Counted from the first letter of the stretch, positions 1 to 8,530 are shown. The stretch is 64,000 nucleotides of DNA from Chitinophaga japonensis (GCF_007830125.1 NZ_VLLG01000003.1:1106247-1170246), one strand, 5' to 3'. Numbers and translations: made by a program. The notes: generated by a model not told the origin, from the letters alone.

Positions 1-310
1 AACATTCAGCCTGCGCAATGCCGCCACGTTTGCCGGTAGCGATATTTGTAACAATACCTTTGAATAATAATGGGGATGAGGATTTCATGGAAAAATCCTG
101 TTCAACGGAAATATAGATGGGCTGACCAATCAATGTTTGGGTTTTGGCAACGGCGTCACTGTCCGTACCAAACAAACCAGCCGGATCTACCACCAGCTCA
201 AAGTAGTGGTGTCCATTTACAGTTTGCGTAAGTTGCAGCCGGTGAAAATCTTTGATCGCTATCTCCTCTTTTCCGCTAATAGTTATCTGGGTTCTGGTTT
301 GAAGTGCCAT
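1..310 (-). CDS. vgrG: VgrG/TssI spike protein, N-terminal part (runs off the window)
   Basis: I translated this minus-strand frame by hand. It opens at an ATG (308-310) as MALQTRTQITISGKEEIAIK and stays open to the window edge, giving about 103 residues. Features such as DFHRLQLTQTVNGHHYFELVV, LIGQPIYISVEQ and FKGIVTNIATGKRGG match the N-terminal gp27-like domain of Bacteroidota T6SS tip proteins. VgrG trimers cap the Hcp tube and carry effectors. It is the fourth gene of a minus-strand run starting with tssD at 2155, and begins 48 bp after the lipoprotein stop. The C-terminal gp5-like needle and any effector extension lie outside the window. The family call rests on the N-terminal pattern plus the T6SS context. 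Confidence 0.8.
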   Translation of the reverse strand, partial: MALQTRTQITISGKEEIAIKDFHRLQLTQTVNGHHYFELVVDPAGLFGTDSDAVAKTQTLIGQPIYISVEQDFSMKSSSPLLFKGIVTNIATGKRGGIAQAEC

Positions 311-358
311 AGTGGGAAATTTATAGAGCTAAAGAATATTAGTTTGATGAATTATTTG

Positions 359-955
359 TTAATAAATACCGCCTCTCCAGGCTATTCCACATAATTTGTA
401 GCTTCCATTTTTCTTCGCAAAAATGAATGTCTGATTTGTTTCTTTGTCGCTATCATCTGACCATTGAGCATAGCATAAGTATATTTGTGAATCCATATCC
501 AGATTTTGCAATATCGGCTCACTTCCACTTATCTGCTGTGTTAAATCTTCTTTGCTAATAGTCACTAAACTATCTGCGTTTGTCCTAAGGATTTGCTCTC
601 GTGGCGCCCTTGCTAGTATATCCGGTAATGCAGATAAAAATTGTGCAGTATCAGTGTCTTGAGATGCTGTTGAACCATCGGACTCTATGAACGGAGTAAC
701 TCCAGGTAACGGAAAATGGGTTAATTTAATAAGTGCATTGCTGTTGTTTTCCCGAATTGCTTGTTGAAAGTCCGCCCAGAAGGGTTGTATAGTCTGGTAA
801 TATTTGGTGTTTAAACTGTCTTCGTTATTCCTGTTATTAGTGATACTGTCATCAGATACCAGCTCACCTTTTCCTGCTGAACCATTTGTATTGTGACAAG
901 CACTAATAAAGAATGGCATAATAAATAGTAGCATCCAGTATCTGAAAAATGTCAT
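359..955 (-). CDS. Putative lipoprotein, candidate immunity protein of the adjacent lysozyme-like effector
   Basis: This 198-residue protein has a lipoprotein signal: a short N-terminus, a hydrophobic stretch and the lipobox ISAC with Cys20. It would therefore be lipid-anchored and periplasm-exposed. The rest is acidic and polar, with no family I recognise; it ends with a compact stretch including FIFAKKNGSYKLCGIAWRGG. It starts only 17 bp after the stop of the lysozyme-like gene and lies between that gene and vgrG. T6SS peptidoglycan-degrading effectors are typically encoded next to a periplasmic immunity protein, so an immunity role is inferred from position and localisation, not from homology. 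The gene is AT-rich compared with the core T6SS genes. It could instead be an unrelated adaptor or envelope lipoprotein. Confidence 0.6.
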   Translation of the reverse strand: MTFFRYWMLLFIMPFFISACHNTNGSAGKGELVSDDSITNNRNNEDSLNTKYYQTIQPFWADFQQAIRENNSNALIKLTHFPLPGVTPFIESDGSTASQDTDTAQFLSALPDILARAPREQILRTNADSLVTISKEDLTQQISGSEPILQNLDMDSQIYLCYAQWSDDSDKETNQTFIFAKKNGSYKLCGIAWRGGIY

Positions 956-972
956 ATCTGTTTTGTGTTTTG

Positions 973-1713
973 TTATCGTAACATTTTAATCAAGCCCAAT
1001 TCTTCCATTCGTTTAAGAATTACTGCACAGCCTGGTTGTTTGGAAACAAGATTAGCATCAAATTTGCCGTCTGATCTGTACTTTCCTTTATTATAGTGAT
1101 TAGAATAACTCCATAAGTAGGGAGTCAACATTTTATTATGATAGGCATAATAGCCAATGCCATTGTATTTTTCTAGCCATCTTAGCATTCTAGGCAAGTT
1201 CCAGTATGTTTCCCTGTCAATTCTTAAAAATTTAAGTGCATCTATTGCACTTTCTTCAAATTCAAATGGCGGTTTATGTCCTACCTGAGGTCGTCCTTTA
1301 GGCACCATCTTGGTAAAACCTAATAAAGGGTCTCCGTTATGTAAGTGTCTGTTAAAGCTACCACCTGTCTCAGTAAAATGTATACATGCAATAAAGTACC
1401 ATGGAATCTGCGCTCCTTTTGAGCCTGCTGTTAATACAGGTGCAGCAGTCATATAGTCCCTTAGAGCAGGATGCAGGGAAGTATCATTGGGGGACTCAAA
1501 AAAATAACAATAGCCGGACCTCTCATACATGTAATAATCTGCATATCGTATTCCATACTTTACAGCGAGCGAAATATATTCGTATCGTTTTTGATTTCCT
1601 GTCATCTTATTGATAACACTATTAATCTCGCCTAATTTTTCTGGCTTGATCTTACAGCTATCAAATAGTTGAATATATTCAATATCAGTTGGTGTAGTGG
1701 AAACTGCCGGCAT
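973..1713 (-). CDS. Lysozyme-like protein, putative T6SS peptidoglycan hydrolase effector
   Basis: This 246-residue protein has no signal peptide. Residues 111-130 (IHFTETGGSFNRHLHNGDPL) closely resemble the catalytic region of lysozyme-family proteins that carry an IH-x-x-E...HLHNGDPL motif; Glu115 is the likely catalytic acid. Further matching segments are EKYNGIGYYAYH (181-192) and TPYLWSYSNHYNKGKYRSDG (197-216). It would cut glycan strands in the periplasm of a target cell. The lack of an export signal fits delivery by the T6SS. It lies between tssD (52 bp upstream) and a lipoprotein gene (17 bp downstream), ahead of vgrG. The hydrolase call rests on motif recognition; the effector role is inferred from context. 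The catalytic domain makes up most of the protein, with no obvious VgrG- or PAAR-binding extension, so loading inside the co-encoded Hcp ring is plausible. Confidence 0.72.
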   Translation of the reverse strand: MPAVSTTPTDIEYIQLFDSCKIKPEKLGEINSVINKMTGNQKRYEYISLAVKYGIRYADYYMYERSGYCYFFESPNDTSLHPALRDYMTAAPVLTAGSKGAQIPWYFIACIHFTETGGSFNRHLHNGDPLLGFTKMVPKGRPQVGHKPPFEFEESAIDALKFLRIDRETYWNLPRMLRWLEKYNGIGYYAYHNKMLTPYLWSYSNHYNKGKYRSDGKFDANLVSKQPGCAVILKRMEELGLIKMLR

Positions 1714-1765
1714 ACTAGATAGATTTCAAATTTGTCCTTTCTCCTTTTAGTCTGCATCCACATCA

Positions 1766-2155
1766 TTATACTGGCCAGGAATTTTCAAATGCACTGCTAT
1801 TAAGTTTTACTTCTTTTGCCGAAATTGTGATCCTTACCTGCATGGGTATTTCGCCATTAGACTGAAAATGTTCTTCATAGTTTATGCAGTAGGCATCAGA
1901 GAATTTCAGTTCTTTCAGTTTGGATAGTGCATCTCTTCGATAAAAAATTATACTACCGCTTTTAGTCTTTGTGTTAGATACCATCCAGTCAAATAATTCG
2001 GTACTACCATCTGATTCTAATGTAACATTTATTTGACCTCCTGTAGGACGGGAAGCGGGTTTGCCATTATAGTCCGTCCCCTGCGTAAAAGAAAAATGGC
2101 AATCCAGTACATTTATTTCTTCTCCGTCTAATTGCATCACTGCTTTAAAAGACAT
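1766..2155 (-). CDS. tssD: TssD/Hcp-family tube protein, cassette-associated copy
   Basis: This 129-residue protein begins MSFKAVMQLDGEEINVLDC and carries the features of Bacteroidota TssD: an FxLTQ-like turn (FSFTQGTDYNGKPASRPTGG), ESDGSTELFDWMVSN, IIFYRRD and a final ISAKEV strand. TssD forms the hexameric rings of the secreted T6SS tube. It is clearly divergent from the second copy at 17842-18228 and is more AT-rich. It heads a minus-strand cassette with a lysozyme-like gene, a lipoprotein gene and vgrG. In other T6SSs specific Hcp proteins chaperone small effectors in their lumen, so this copy may be dedicated to the neighbouring lysozyme. That pairing is an inference. The 282 bp upstream hold no gene I can support and are very AT-rich. 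Confidence 0.88.
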   Translation of the reverse strand: MSFKAVMQLDGEEINVLDCHFSFTQGTDYNGKPASRPTGGQINVTLESDGSTELFDWMVSNTKTKSGSIIFYRRDALSKLKELKFSDAYCINYEEHFQSNGEIPMQVRITISAKEVKLNSSAFENSWPV

Positions 2156-2437
2156 ATGGTTAATGATTTAGGATAATGATTAAATAAAGCGTTATTAATA
2201 AACTGTGTTACAAATGCTACCACCTGTAGTTGGAATTTATTTTACGTGTAAGGCTTTTCTCATGGTTCATTAATATTTGGGTTAAAACACATTCAGGTTC
2301 GGATACGAAAATAACTATTCTTGGAGATATTTATCTATCAACTGTTAGATATTCTGATTATCATTCTTTGAAATTATAGTATAATAATATTCTTTATTTT
2401 GATAATATAAATAGCGGCACCGGAATAGGTGCATTTT

Positions 2438-3445
2438 CTAATTTTTCTCCAGTTTACGAATAGCTTTTAGCTTTCCGTTTTCAAACTGTAATATATAATT
2501 CCAGTATCGTTGAACCAATATTTGTTTGTTTTTCACCGCCGATAGTGCTTCATCCTTTGCCGGACCAAACATTAACCGGCACATTTCGGGAGACATGCCA
2601 ATTTGCGGCGTGCGTGTTAGCATCGCCAGCCAATGTTTTTGTCCCAGTTTATGTTCATATTCACTTGCCTCCGCTTCAGTATAGTAGATGCGCGGGGATC
2701 TGCTATTGACATTTTCATCTGTTAGCCAGCTATGGTTAACCATGATTTCAGTTCCATGGTCACTTTTTAATATCAATGCTATCAGATGCTCGTTATTGTA
2801 GGTAAGTTCCTCCGTATAAGGAGCTACAACAACATCTGTGCAGGTCCATCTTTCCCCTGTTAAAACAGAGATCGGCTGTTTAGTAATGCGGTCGGTAAAA
2901 TTCTTTTTGTAGGAATCTACCAGTACTATTACTTTGTTTAACCAGTCTTTTTTGATCTTTTCATAGAGGCCTACAATGATAAAAGGGTAAGTAGGAGAGA
3001 AAGAGTGTGTTTTAATACCATTTGTAGTAATATGATAGTAAATAGCATTACCACCGGTCTTATCCTTTAGCTTAAAATAATAAGGATGGGAATTACTGTG
3101 AGTACGATTATCGTCGTATATTTCTTTCCGCTCTACTATGTCGTGTATCCGGAAATACTTTCCTGCTATAGCATCATACCGGCTTAGGCGGGGATCAGCT
3201 CCGGGCTGATACACACTCTTTTCCAGGTAGGATTGATAAATATGCTCGTAATCGGCTTTCTCTATACGAGGCGGAAAATACAGCGCTTGACCTTTTAACA
3301 ACCCAATATGATCAACGTCAATATACCTACTGCTGCTGTCATACCTTTGAGGCGTAGTGGGAGGGCCATCGTAAGTTTTTATTTGAGCAATAGATAAATG
3401 GGCAAAAGCAAATAGGGTGCTAAACAAAACGTACATTCTTTTCAT
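2438..3445 (-). CDS. Exported protein of unknown function
   Basis: The frame is open from 3505, but the ATG at 3445 gives a clean signal peptide (MKRMYVLFSTLFAFAHLSIA, then Q), so I prefer it; the product is 335 residues. The mature part is rich in Tyr, Lys and charged residues and has no transmembrane segment. The C-terminus contains MCRLMFGPAKDEAL followed by VQRYWNYILQFENGKL. This is reminiscent of short lipoprotein-like domains where a G-x-P turn precedes a W/Y-rich strand, but I cannot assign a family. It lies between the AT-rich effector cassette and clpV and is transcribed away from clpV. Its composition resembles the cassette more than the core T6SS genes. A T6SS link is possible but unsupported. 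Confidence 0.6.
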   Translation of the reverse strand: MKRMYVLFSTLFAFAHLSIAQIKTYDGPPTTPQRYDSSSRYIDVDHIGLLKGQALYFPPRIEKADYEHIYQSYLEKSVYQPGADPRLSRYDAIAGKYFRIHDIVERKEIYDDNRTHSNSHPYYFKLKDKTGGNAIYYHITTNGIKTHSFSPTYPFIIVGLYEKIKKDWLNKVIVLVDSYKKNFTDRITKQPISVLTGERWTCTDVVVAPYTEELTYNNEHLIALILKSDHGTEIMVNHSWLTDENVNSRSPRIYYTEAEASEYEHKLGQKHWLAMLTRTPQIGMSPEMCRLMFGPAKDEALSAVKNKQILVQRYWNYILQFENGKLKAIRKLEKN

Positions 3446-3858
3446 AAGATCAACATATGATATGGTTACCGGGAAGCGAATGTAACGAATCTCCCCTTTA
3501 CCCAAATTTAATAAAAAACCACGCCTGCATTATAATCATAACATTAATGAATAAATGAATTATTATAACTTATTAAGTATTCAATCATGCCATTGACTGA
3601 TAATTATTTGCGGCATTCTTAAGCTTAATAAAAAATCCGCCATCCAACCAAACCATTATTTCATGCAACGCATCGCGCCTCCACCAAAGCCCATTTCACT
3701 GTGTGAAAAATATGTTATATACATTTTAAGCGTATCTTTATTGCCTTAATACAAGCATCATAATAAAAGTATGACCCATCCACCGGCTCCTGGCCGTGGA
3801 CCACGCAAGGAAGATTTTGATCGTTAATCATTAGCTGGAAAAACCGTGTATCATCCAC
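3446..3858. other. Intergenic region between divergent genes, no gene seen
   Basis: This roughly 410 bp stretch separates the minus-strand exported protein from clpV on the plus strand. It is AT-rich on the left and changes to GC-richer sequence near 3780. I see only very short frames, none with coding character. Promoters for both flanking genes probably lie here, but I could not find a convincing TTG-N19-TANNTTTG pair. Confidence 0.5.
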
Positions 3859-6327
3859 ATGACCCTGGCAACATATTCTACATATACGCCTGAAGTGCAG
3901 GCCGCCATCCGTATCGCCCAGGCAATTGCCAAAGAATATCACCATGCGCGCTATACACCCGCGCACCTGCTCAAAGCCTGCCTGCATAAAGACACCGGGC
4001 TGGCATCCGCATTACAGGCCCTGGACCTGGATATCTATTACCTGGAAGAATGGGCCGATGTGCGGCTGGACAGCCTTCCCAAAGCACCCCGGCTGCCCGA
4101 CGAACCGGCCCCGGATGATCAGGCTGCTACCGTATTGCAGGAGGCCGACGCCATCCGGCAGGAGCAGAACCTCGAAACAACGGATGCCTGGTGCCTGCTC
4201 ATCGCATTAAGCACACCCGGTGTAGGCTTCTCGTATGAACAGCTTAAAACATTTCCCTTCACACGGGAGCAGTTATTAACGCGGTTTACTAAAAATAGTA
4301 ATGGCGCAAAGCAACCGGTGGCTACTAACGGGCACTACAATACGGCCGGCAATACCGCCTTGAAATATGTATTTCGCCTGACAGATCCGCAACGCCTGGA
4401 AGAAAAGCACGCCATGATAGGGCGCGATGCAGAGGTGCGCATGATGACGGAGATACTGACCCGCAAGGGCCGGTCCAGTATATTAATAATAGGAGAGGGC
4501 GGCGTTGGCAAAACTTCTTTAACGGATGGGCTCGCCCAGGCCATCGTGCATAAACAGGTGCCCCTCTTGCTACAGCAAACAGATATATATGCGCTGGACT
4601 ATGGCGCTTTTATTGCCGGCGCAGCCTACAAGAACGAACTGGAGGACCGCCTGCTGCAGATCATACAGCAATTGAAACAAAGCGGCCGTCATATATTATT
4701 CATTGATAACCTGCACACCCTGCTGGACAAACAACCAGGTTCCGGCAGCGGTGGCATTGCCAATATCCTGAAGGCCGCGCTTGGTAAAGGCGAGATCATC
4801 GTGATCGGCAGTTGCACGCCTGAAGGCTTCCGCAAGCTGGTAGAGCCGGACAGCCTGCTGCGTCACTGCTTTGAAACCATCACACTGCCGGAGCCGGATG
4901 AAGCACTGGCGGCGCGGATGATACAGGCGGTGATCCCGGCCTACGAAAGTTATTATCATTTAAAGACATCTCCTGCAGTCATACTGGAAGCCATCCGCCT
5001 GTCCCGCCGTTATCTCAAAGAGCGTTGCCTGCCGGACAGCGCCATCAACCTGCTGGACCGCACTATGGCAGCTATACGCACCTTACAGGATACCGGCGCG
5101 CAGGTGCTGGAACAACTGCAGCAGCAGTTGGCGGCTATTGATGTGCATGAGGAGAATGCCCGCCAGGAATTGCTATGGCTATATCAGCAGCTCATGCAGC
5201 GCCTGAGCGCCCTGCTCACCAGCCGGCTGCATACTGCAAAAGATATTTTCAGGATAGAGGACCGGCAGGAGCTGCACAGTACCCTGCAGGATATGTTGCA
5301 GCAACTGCAATCCCTCGCAGCCACCCACCAGGATGAAGTGACAGCGCTGGACCTGGCCACCATTATTGCAGAGATCACCGGTATACCGCTGGGTAAGATA
5401 CAGTCGCAGGAGCGTGAGCGCCTGGTCAATATGGATAACCACCTGCGCAAGCGGGTAGTAGGGCAGGACCATGCGCTGAAGACCGTGGCGGAGGCCATCC
5501 TGGAATCCCGCTCCGGGCTCAGCAGGCCGGGGCAGCCCATCGGCTCCTTTTTCTTCCTGGGCCCTACCGGCACCGGCAAAACGGAGCTGGCAAAATCCCT
5601 GGCTGATTTCCTGTTCCAGGACGAGCGCTGCATGATCCGCTTTGACATGTCAGAGTTCAAAGAAGAACATTCCGCCGCCTTGTTATATGGCGCTCCGCCC
5701 GGCTATGTGGGCTATGAAGAAGGCGGACTGTTGGTAAACAAGATAAGGCAGCAGCCCTACGCGGTAGTGCTGTTCGATGAAATTGAAAAAGCGCACCCAT
5801 CCGTATTTGATATTTTTCTGCAGATCATGGATGAAGGCAAGCTGCATGACCGCCTGGGCAAAACCGGCGATTTTTCCAACGCGCTCATCCTGTTCACCTC
5901 CAACATCGGCAGCGATATGATCGCGCAGTCCTTCCGGGACGGCGCTATCCCGCCTTCGCAGCAGTTGATGGAAGTGATGGCCCGCCATTTCCGGCCCGAG
6001 TTCCTGGGCCGTCTCACGGAGATCGTGCCGTTTGGGCCTATACAGCAGGAGAACGTGGTAAAGATATTTGACATTCACCTGCAGCATTTACTGCAAATGC
6101 TGGAGCAGCAGGAGATCGCTTTCCAGGTGTCGGATGCCGCGCGGCGGCAACTGGCCACATTGGGTTACTCGCCACAATACGGCGCCCGCCCGCTGAAGGA
6201 GGTGATCCGCAGCCGCCTGCGCAAACCACTGTCACGTATGATCATAGAAGGCACCCTGCGTAAACAGATGCAGGTGATGCTGGACATCGACGAACAGGGA
6301 GAATTGAAATGGGAGGTGAGCGAGTGA
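3859..6327 (+). CDS. clpV: TssH/ClpV, T6SS sheath-disassembly AAA+ ATPase
   Basis: This 822-residue protein has the Hsp100/ClpB layout: an N-domain (about 1-150), AAA-1 with Walker A GEGGVGKTS (212-220), a coiled middle region rich in Leu and Gln (about 400-495), and AAA-2 with Walker A GPTGTGKT (568-575) and Walker B VVLFDEIEKAH (636-646). It ends with a D2-small domain (YGARPLKEVIRSRLRKPL). ClpV unfolds contracted TssB-TssC sheath in the cytoplasm for reuse. An oddity: the first Walker B reads FIDNLH (281-286), with Asn where the catalytic Glu is usual, so AAA-1 may bind but hydrolyse ATP poorly. The ATG at 3859 follows an in-frame TAG at 3832. tssB follows after a 178 bp gap holding a purine-rich inverted repeat. 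Confidence 0.93.
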   Translation: MTLATYSTYTPEVQAAIRIAQAIAKEYHHARYTPAHLLKACLHKDTGLASALQALDLDIYYLEEWADVRLDSLPKAPRLPDEPAPDDQAATVLQEADAIRQEQNLETTDAWCLLIALSTPGVGFSYEQLKTFPFTREQLLTRFTKNSNGAKQPVATNGHYNTAGNTALKYVFRLTDPQRLEEKHAMIGRDAEVRMMTEILTRKGRSSILIIGEGGVGKTSLTDGLAQAIVHKQVPLLLQQTDIYALDYGAFIAGAAYKNELEDRLLQIIQQLKQSGRHILFIDNLHTLLDKQPGSGSGGIANILKAALGKGEIIVIGSCTPEGFRKLVEPDSLLRHCFETITLPEPDEALAARMIQAVIPAYESYYHLKTSPAVILEAIRLSRRYLKERCLPDSAINLLDRTMAAIRTLQDTGAQVLEQLQQQLAAIDVHEENARQELLWLYQQLMQRLSALLTSRLHTAKDIFRIEDRQELHSTLQDMLQQLQSLAATHQDEVTALDLATIIAEITGIPLGKIQSQERERLVNMDNHLRKRVVGQDHALKTVAEAILESRSGLSRPGQPIGSFFFLGPTGTGKTELAKSLADFLFQDERCMIRFDMSEFKEEHSAALLYGAPPGYVGYEEGGLLVNKIRQQPYAVVLFDEIEKAHPSVFDIFLQIMDEGKLHDRLGKTGDFSNALILFTSNIGSDMIAQSFRDGAIPPSQQLMEVMARHFRPEFLGRLTEIVPFGPIQQENVVKIFDIHLQHLLQMLEQQEIAFQVSDAARRQLATLGYSPQYGARPLKEVIRSRLRKPLSRMIIEGTLRKQMQVMLDIDEQGELKWEVSE

Positions 6328-6448
6328 AAAGTGAATAGTCAATAGTGAATGGGAGAAGGGGACAAGGGGACAAGGGAAAAAGGAAAAGGGGATGTTCCTT
6401 CTTTCGCAGCTTTCTCCCTTCTCCTTTTTCCCTTTCACCATTCACTTT
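6328..6448. repeat. Intergenic inverted repeat, GTGAAT / AGGGAAAAAGG word type
   Basis: Directly after the clpV stop, a left arm made of GTGAAT and GGGAAAAAGG-like words (6328-6388) is mirrored by a right arm ending CCATTCACTTT (6410-6448). Pairing is imperfect but long: AAAGTGAAT pairs with ATTCACTTT, and GGGAAAAAGG words pair with CCTTTTTCCC. It could act as a processing site or partial terminator between clpV and tssB. Confidence 0.6.
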
Positions 6449-6505
6449 AAAATAAATTGTTTAACTTGAATAAGGTAACCATAGCAAATATTAAAACCGT
6501 TTCTT

Positions 6506-6952
6506 ATGAATGACAATTATGGAATTGGTGGAAACGAAGTGAAGCTCGACGCCAATGAAGCCATTGTTGAAATATCTCATAACCGTACCCTGTTTGCTGA
6601 AAAGTTAACCCAGCAAACACCTGTTAAGCCCGAGATCGTACAAGGGCTTACTTCGGTGGAAGATGTTTTTGAAAATTACAAACCTGCAGTACCCGTTACC
6701 TTTCACGATGCAGATGGCCGGCCCGTGCCGGAGAACCTGCAGTTCCACAACCTGGGCGATTTCGGGGTAAAAGGCATTACTGCACAAAGCGCTTTCCTGA
6801 ATGACCTGGCCACGGAAAAAGAACAGTTCCTCAAGATCATGAAGCACCTGAAGACAAACAAGATACTGAAGACCGCACTGGCAGACCCCGCCGCAAGGCA
6901 GGCCCTGCTGAATGCGGTGAGAGGAATGTTAAAGGACCTGGACACCAAATAG
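6506..6952 (+). CDS. tssB: TssB, small T6SS sheath subunit
   Basis: This 148-residue protein begins MNDNYGIGGNEVKLDANEAI and contains LTSVEDVFENYKP, PENLQFHNLGDFGVKGIT and a C-terminal helix LKTALADPAARQALL, matching TssB (VipA-like) of T6SSiii. TssB pairs with TssC to build the contractile cytoplasmic sheath around the Hcp tube. tssC follows 137 bp downstream in the same direction, separated by an AT-rich inverted repeat. No strong ribosome-binding site is visible, as is usual in Bacteroidota. The protein looks complete. Confidence 0.92.
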   Translation: MNDNYGIGGNEVKLDANEAIVEISHNRTLFAEKLTQQTPVKPEIVQGLTSVEDVFENYKPAVPVTFHDADGRPVPENLQFHNLGDFGVKGITAQSAFLNDLATEKEQFLKIMKHLKTNKILKTALADPAARQALLNAVRGMLKDLDTK

Positions 6953-6957
6953 AATAA

Positions 6958-7056
6958 ATTAATAATTAACAATGAATAATTAATAATAAACGGCACTGGT
7001 GTTACAATGAAACATTAGCCTTACGATTATTAATTGTTAATTATTCATTATTAATT
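6958..7056. repeat. Intergenic inverted repeat, ATTAATAA word type
   Basis: Left arm 6958-6989 and right arm 7026-7056 are about 30 nt each and almost complementary, built from ATTAATAATTAAC and AATGAATAATTAAT words. The 36-nt spacer contains GTTACAATGAAACATT. The element lies between tssB and tssC. A closely related element lies at 57625-57731. Confidence 0.8.
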
Positions 7057-7089
7057 GACCTTTTTTCACGCAACAATTATTTCATTCTT

Positions 7090-8469
7090 ATGGCAGAGTT
7101 ACAAAAAAACCAGCAGGAGGAACTGCAAACTGCCGGTCAGCCTGCACCCCAACAGCAGGAAGTTTCCCTTGAGCAAAGCATTGGCGCGCTGGCCAAGTTC
7201 GGGGGATTTGACCTGCTGGAAGCGTCAATTGAAGGCGCGCAGAACCTCAATCCCGACCGTAAAGCAAGACGTAATATATTCCTCACGGAAGCCAATAAAA
7301 AATCCGAACGCGACAAGCTGCGTAAATCCCTCCAGATATGGGAGAAGGTACTGTCTGCCAGTACAGAGTTGCCGGACATGGTAAATTACTGTACCGAACA
7401 CGCAGAACAGGCCGATAAAGTGCTGTCCACTAACCTGGCGGAAGCTGTAGAAGCCACCAGGGAACTGGAACAGTCTTACCGCAACGTGGCCCTGTTCTTC
7501 AAGAACACGGAATCTGATAAAATAAAGAACGTGGCGTTCATCAACGTAGAGCTGGACCAGTTGAAAGACCTGGACAATACCCGCTTTATTGATGCCATAC
7601 ACCAGGAGCTGGTGCAGCATTACGACCGCCTGGATCTGCGCGGCAATTACAGCCTGCTGATCATTCCCGGTTACCTGGGCTCCAACAAGGTGCTGGAAAA
7701 ATGGGCCAAGATAGCGCACGAAAATAAGGTGATGCTGGTGACCGATTTCTCCCACCTGGATGCGCCGGACGACGTCATGGAAATGTTTGAGCAGGCCAAC
7801 CTCACCGGTGGGGAGATCCATCGCTCCAACGTGATCATGGCCTGTAACTGGCTGGTGGGCCGCGGCAAGTTCGATGAAGTAGGAGAGGAGGATCATTTGT
7901 ACGTGCCGCCCTCCGGCGCCCTGGCCGGCAAGATCTACAAGACCCTGATGTCGCAGGTGACCGCTGGTAAAAAATTTGGCGGCATGAACGAAGTGGACGG
8001 CGTGAAGTTTGAGCTGAAGAAAAGCGAGATCGCCAGCCTGGAGAAAATGGGCCTGGTGCCAATGGTAAAGGAATACGGCAAGGTAATGGCCTTCAGCGCC
8101 AAAACCCTGTTCAACGGCGATAACATCGGGCTGCAAACTTATTCCGTAGTGCGTGTGTTCGACTACGTGACCAAGGTGCTGATGGATTTCCTGAACCGCC
8201 GCGCATTCGAGAACTTCAACGCCAACACCCGCCGCGACCTGATGAAGCAGATCATCCGCTTCCTGGACAGTATAACGGGACCGGATAAACTGATAGAAGA
8301 TTTCAACGTCCGCCGTTTTGAGCAGGACCCCATCCAGAAGGACCGTATCCACCTGGACATTCACCTCAAACCTTATTTCCCTGCCAAAAATTTCCTGATC
8401 AAAATGGAAGGGCATAAAGGCGAAGATGTGAATGAATGGGAAACTGAATATGAACAAGATAAACAGTGA
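7090..8469 (+). CDS. tssC: TssC, large T6SS sheath subunit
   Basis: This 459-residue protein has the conserved TssC (VipB-like) order. A long charged N-terminal part is followed by VAFINVELDQLKDLDNTRF, SLLIIPGYLGSNKVLEKWA, DFSHLDAPDDVMEMFE, an EDHLYVPPSGALAGKIY segment near the middle, and a C-terminal part ending in HLKPYFPAKNFLIKMEGHKG. TssC forms the bulk of the contractile sheath and contacts ClpV through its N-terminal region when the sheath is contracted. It follows tssB, as in nearly all T6SS clusters. The stop at 8467-8469 is followed at once by a small GTGCGGAT hairpin and the next gene. Confidence 0.95.
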   Translation: MAELQKNQQEELQTAGQPAPQQQEVSLEQSIGALAKFGGFDLLEASIEGAQNLNPDRKARRNIFLTEANKKSERDKLRKSLQIWEKVLSASTELPDMVNYCTEHAEQADKVLSTNLAEAVEATRELEQSYRNVALFFKNTESDKIKNVAFINVELDQLKDLDNTRFIDAIHQELVQHYDRLDLRGNYSLLIIPGYLGSNKVLEKWAKIAHENKVMLVTDFSHLDAPDDVMEMFEQANLTGGEIHRSNVIMACNWLVGRGKFDEVGEEDHLYVPPSGALAGKIYKTLMSQVTAGKKFGGMNEVDGVKFELKKSEIASLEKMGLVPMVKEYGKVMAFSAKTLFNGDNIGLQTYSVVRVFDYVTKVLMDFLNRRAFENFNANTRRDLMKQIIRFLDSITGPDKLIEDFNVRRFEQDPIQKDRIHLDIHLKPYFPAKNFLIKMEGHKGEDVNEWETEYEQDKQ

Positions 8470-8471
8470 GC

Positions 8472-8497
8472 ATGTGCGGATGTACAGATCCGCACAT
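8472..8497. repeat. Short hairpin, GATGTGCGGAT word type
   Basis: A perfect 10-bp stem (ATGTGCGGAT at 8472-8481 and ATCCGCACAT at 8488-8497) with a 6-nt loop begins 3 nt after the tssC stop. The same words recur near other gene ends (37707, 41617, 56424, 59073). Confidence 0.65.
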
Positions 8498-8530
8498 CAT
8501 TCCGTACCTGTGTTAATAATTTTCAAAAGA

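Noticed and set aside
3660..3858. Short open frames upstream of clpV
   Set aside because: They are under 30 codons, lack coding character and lie in the likely promoter region.
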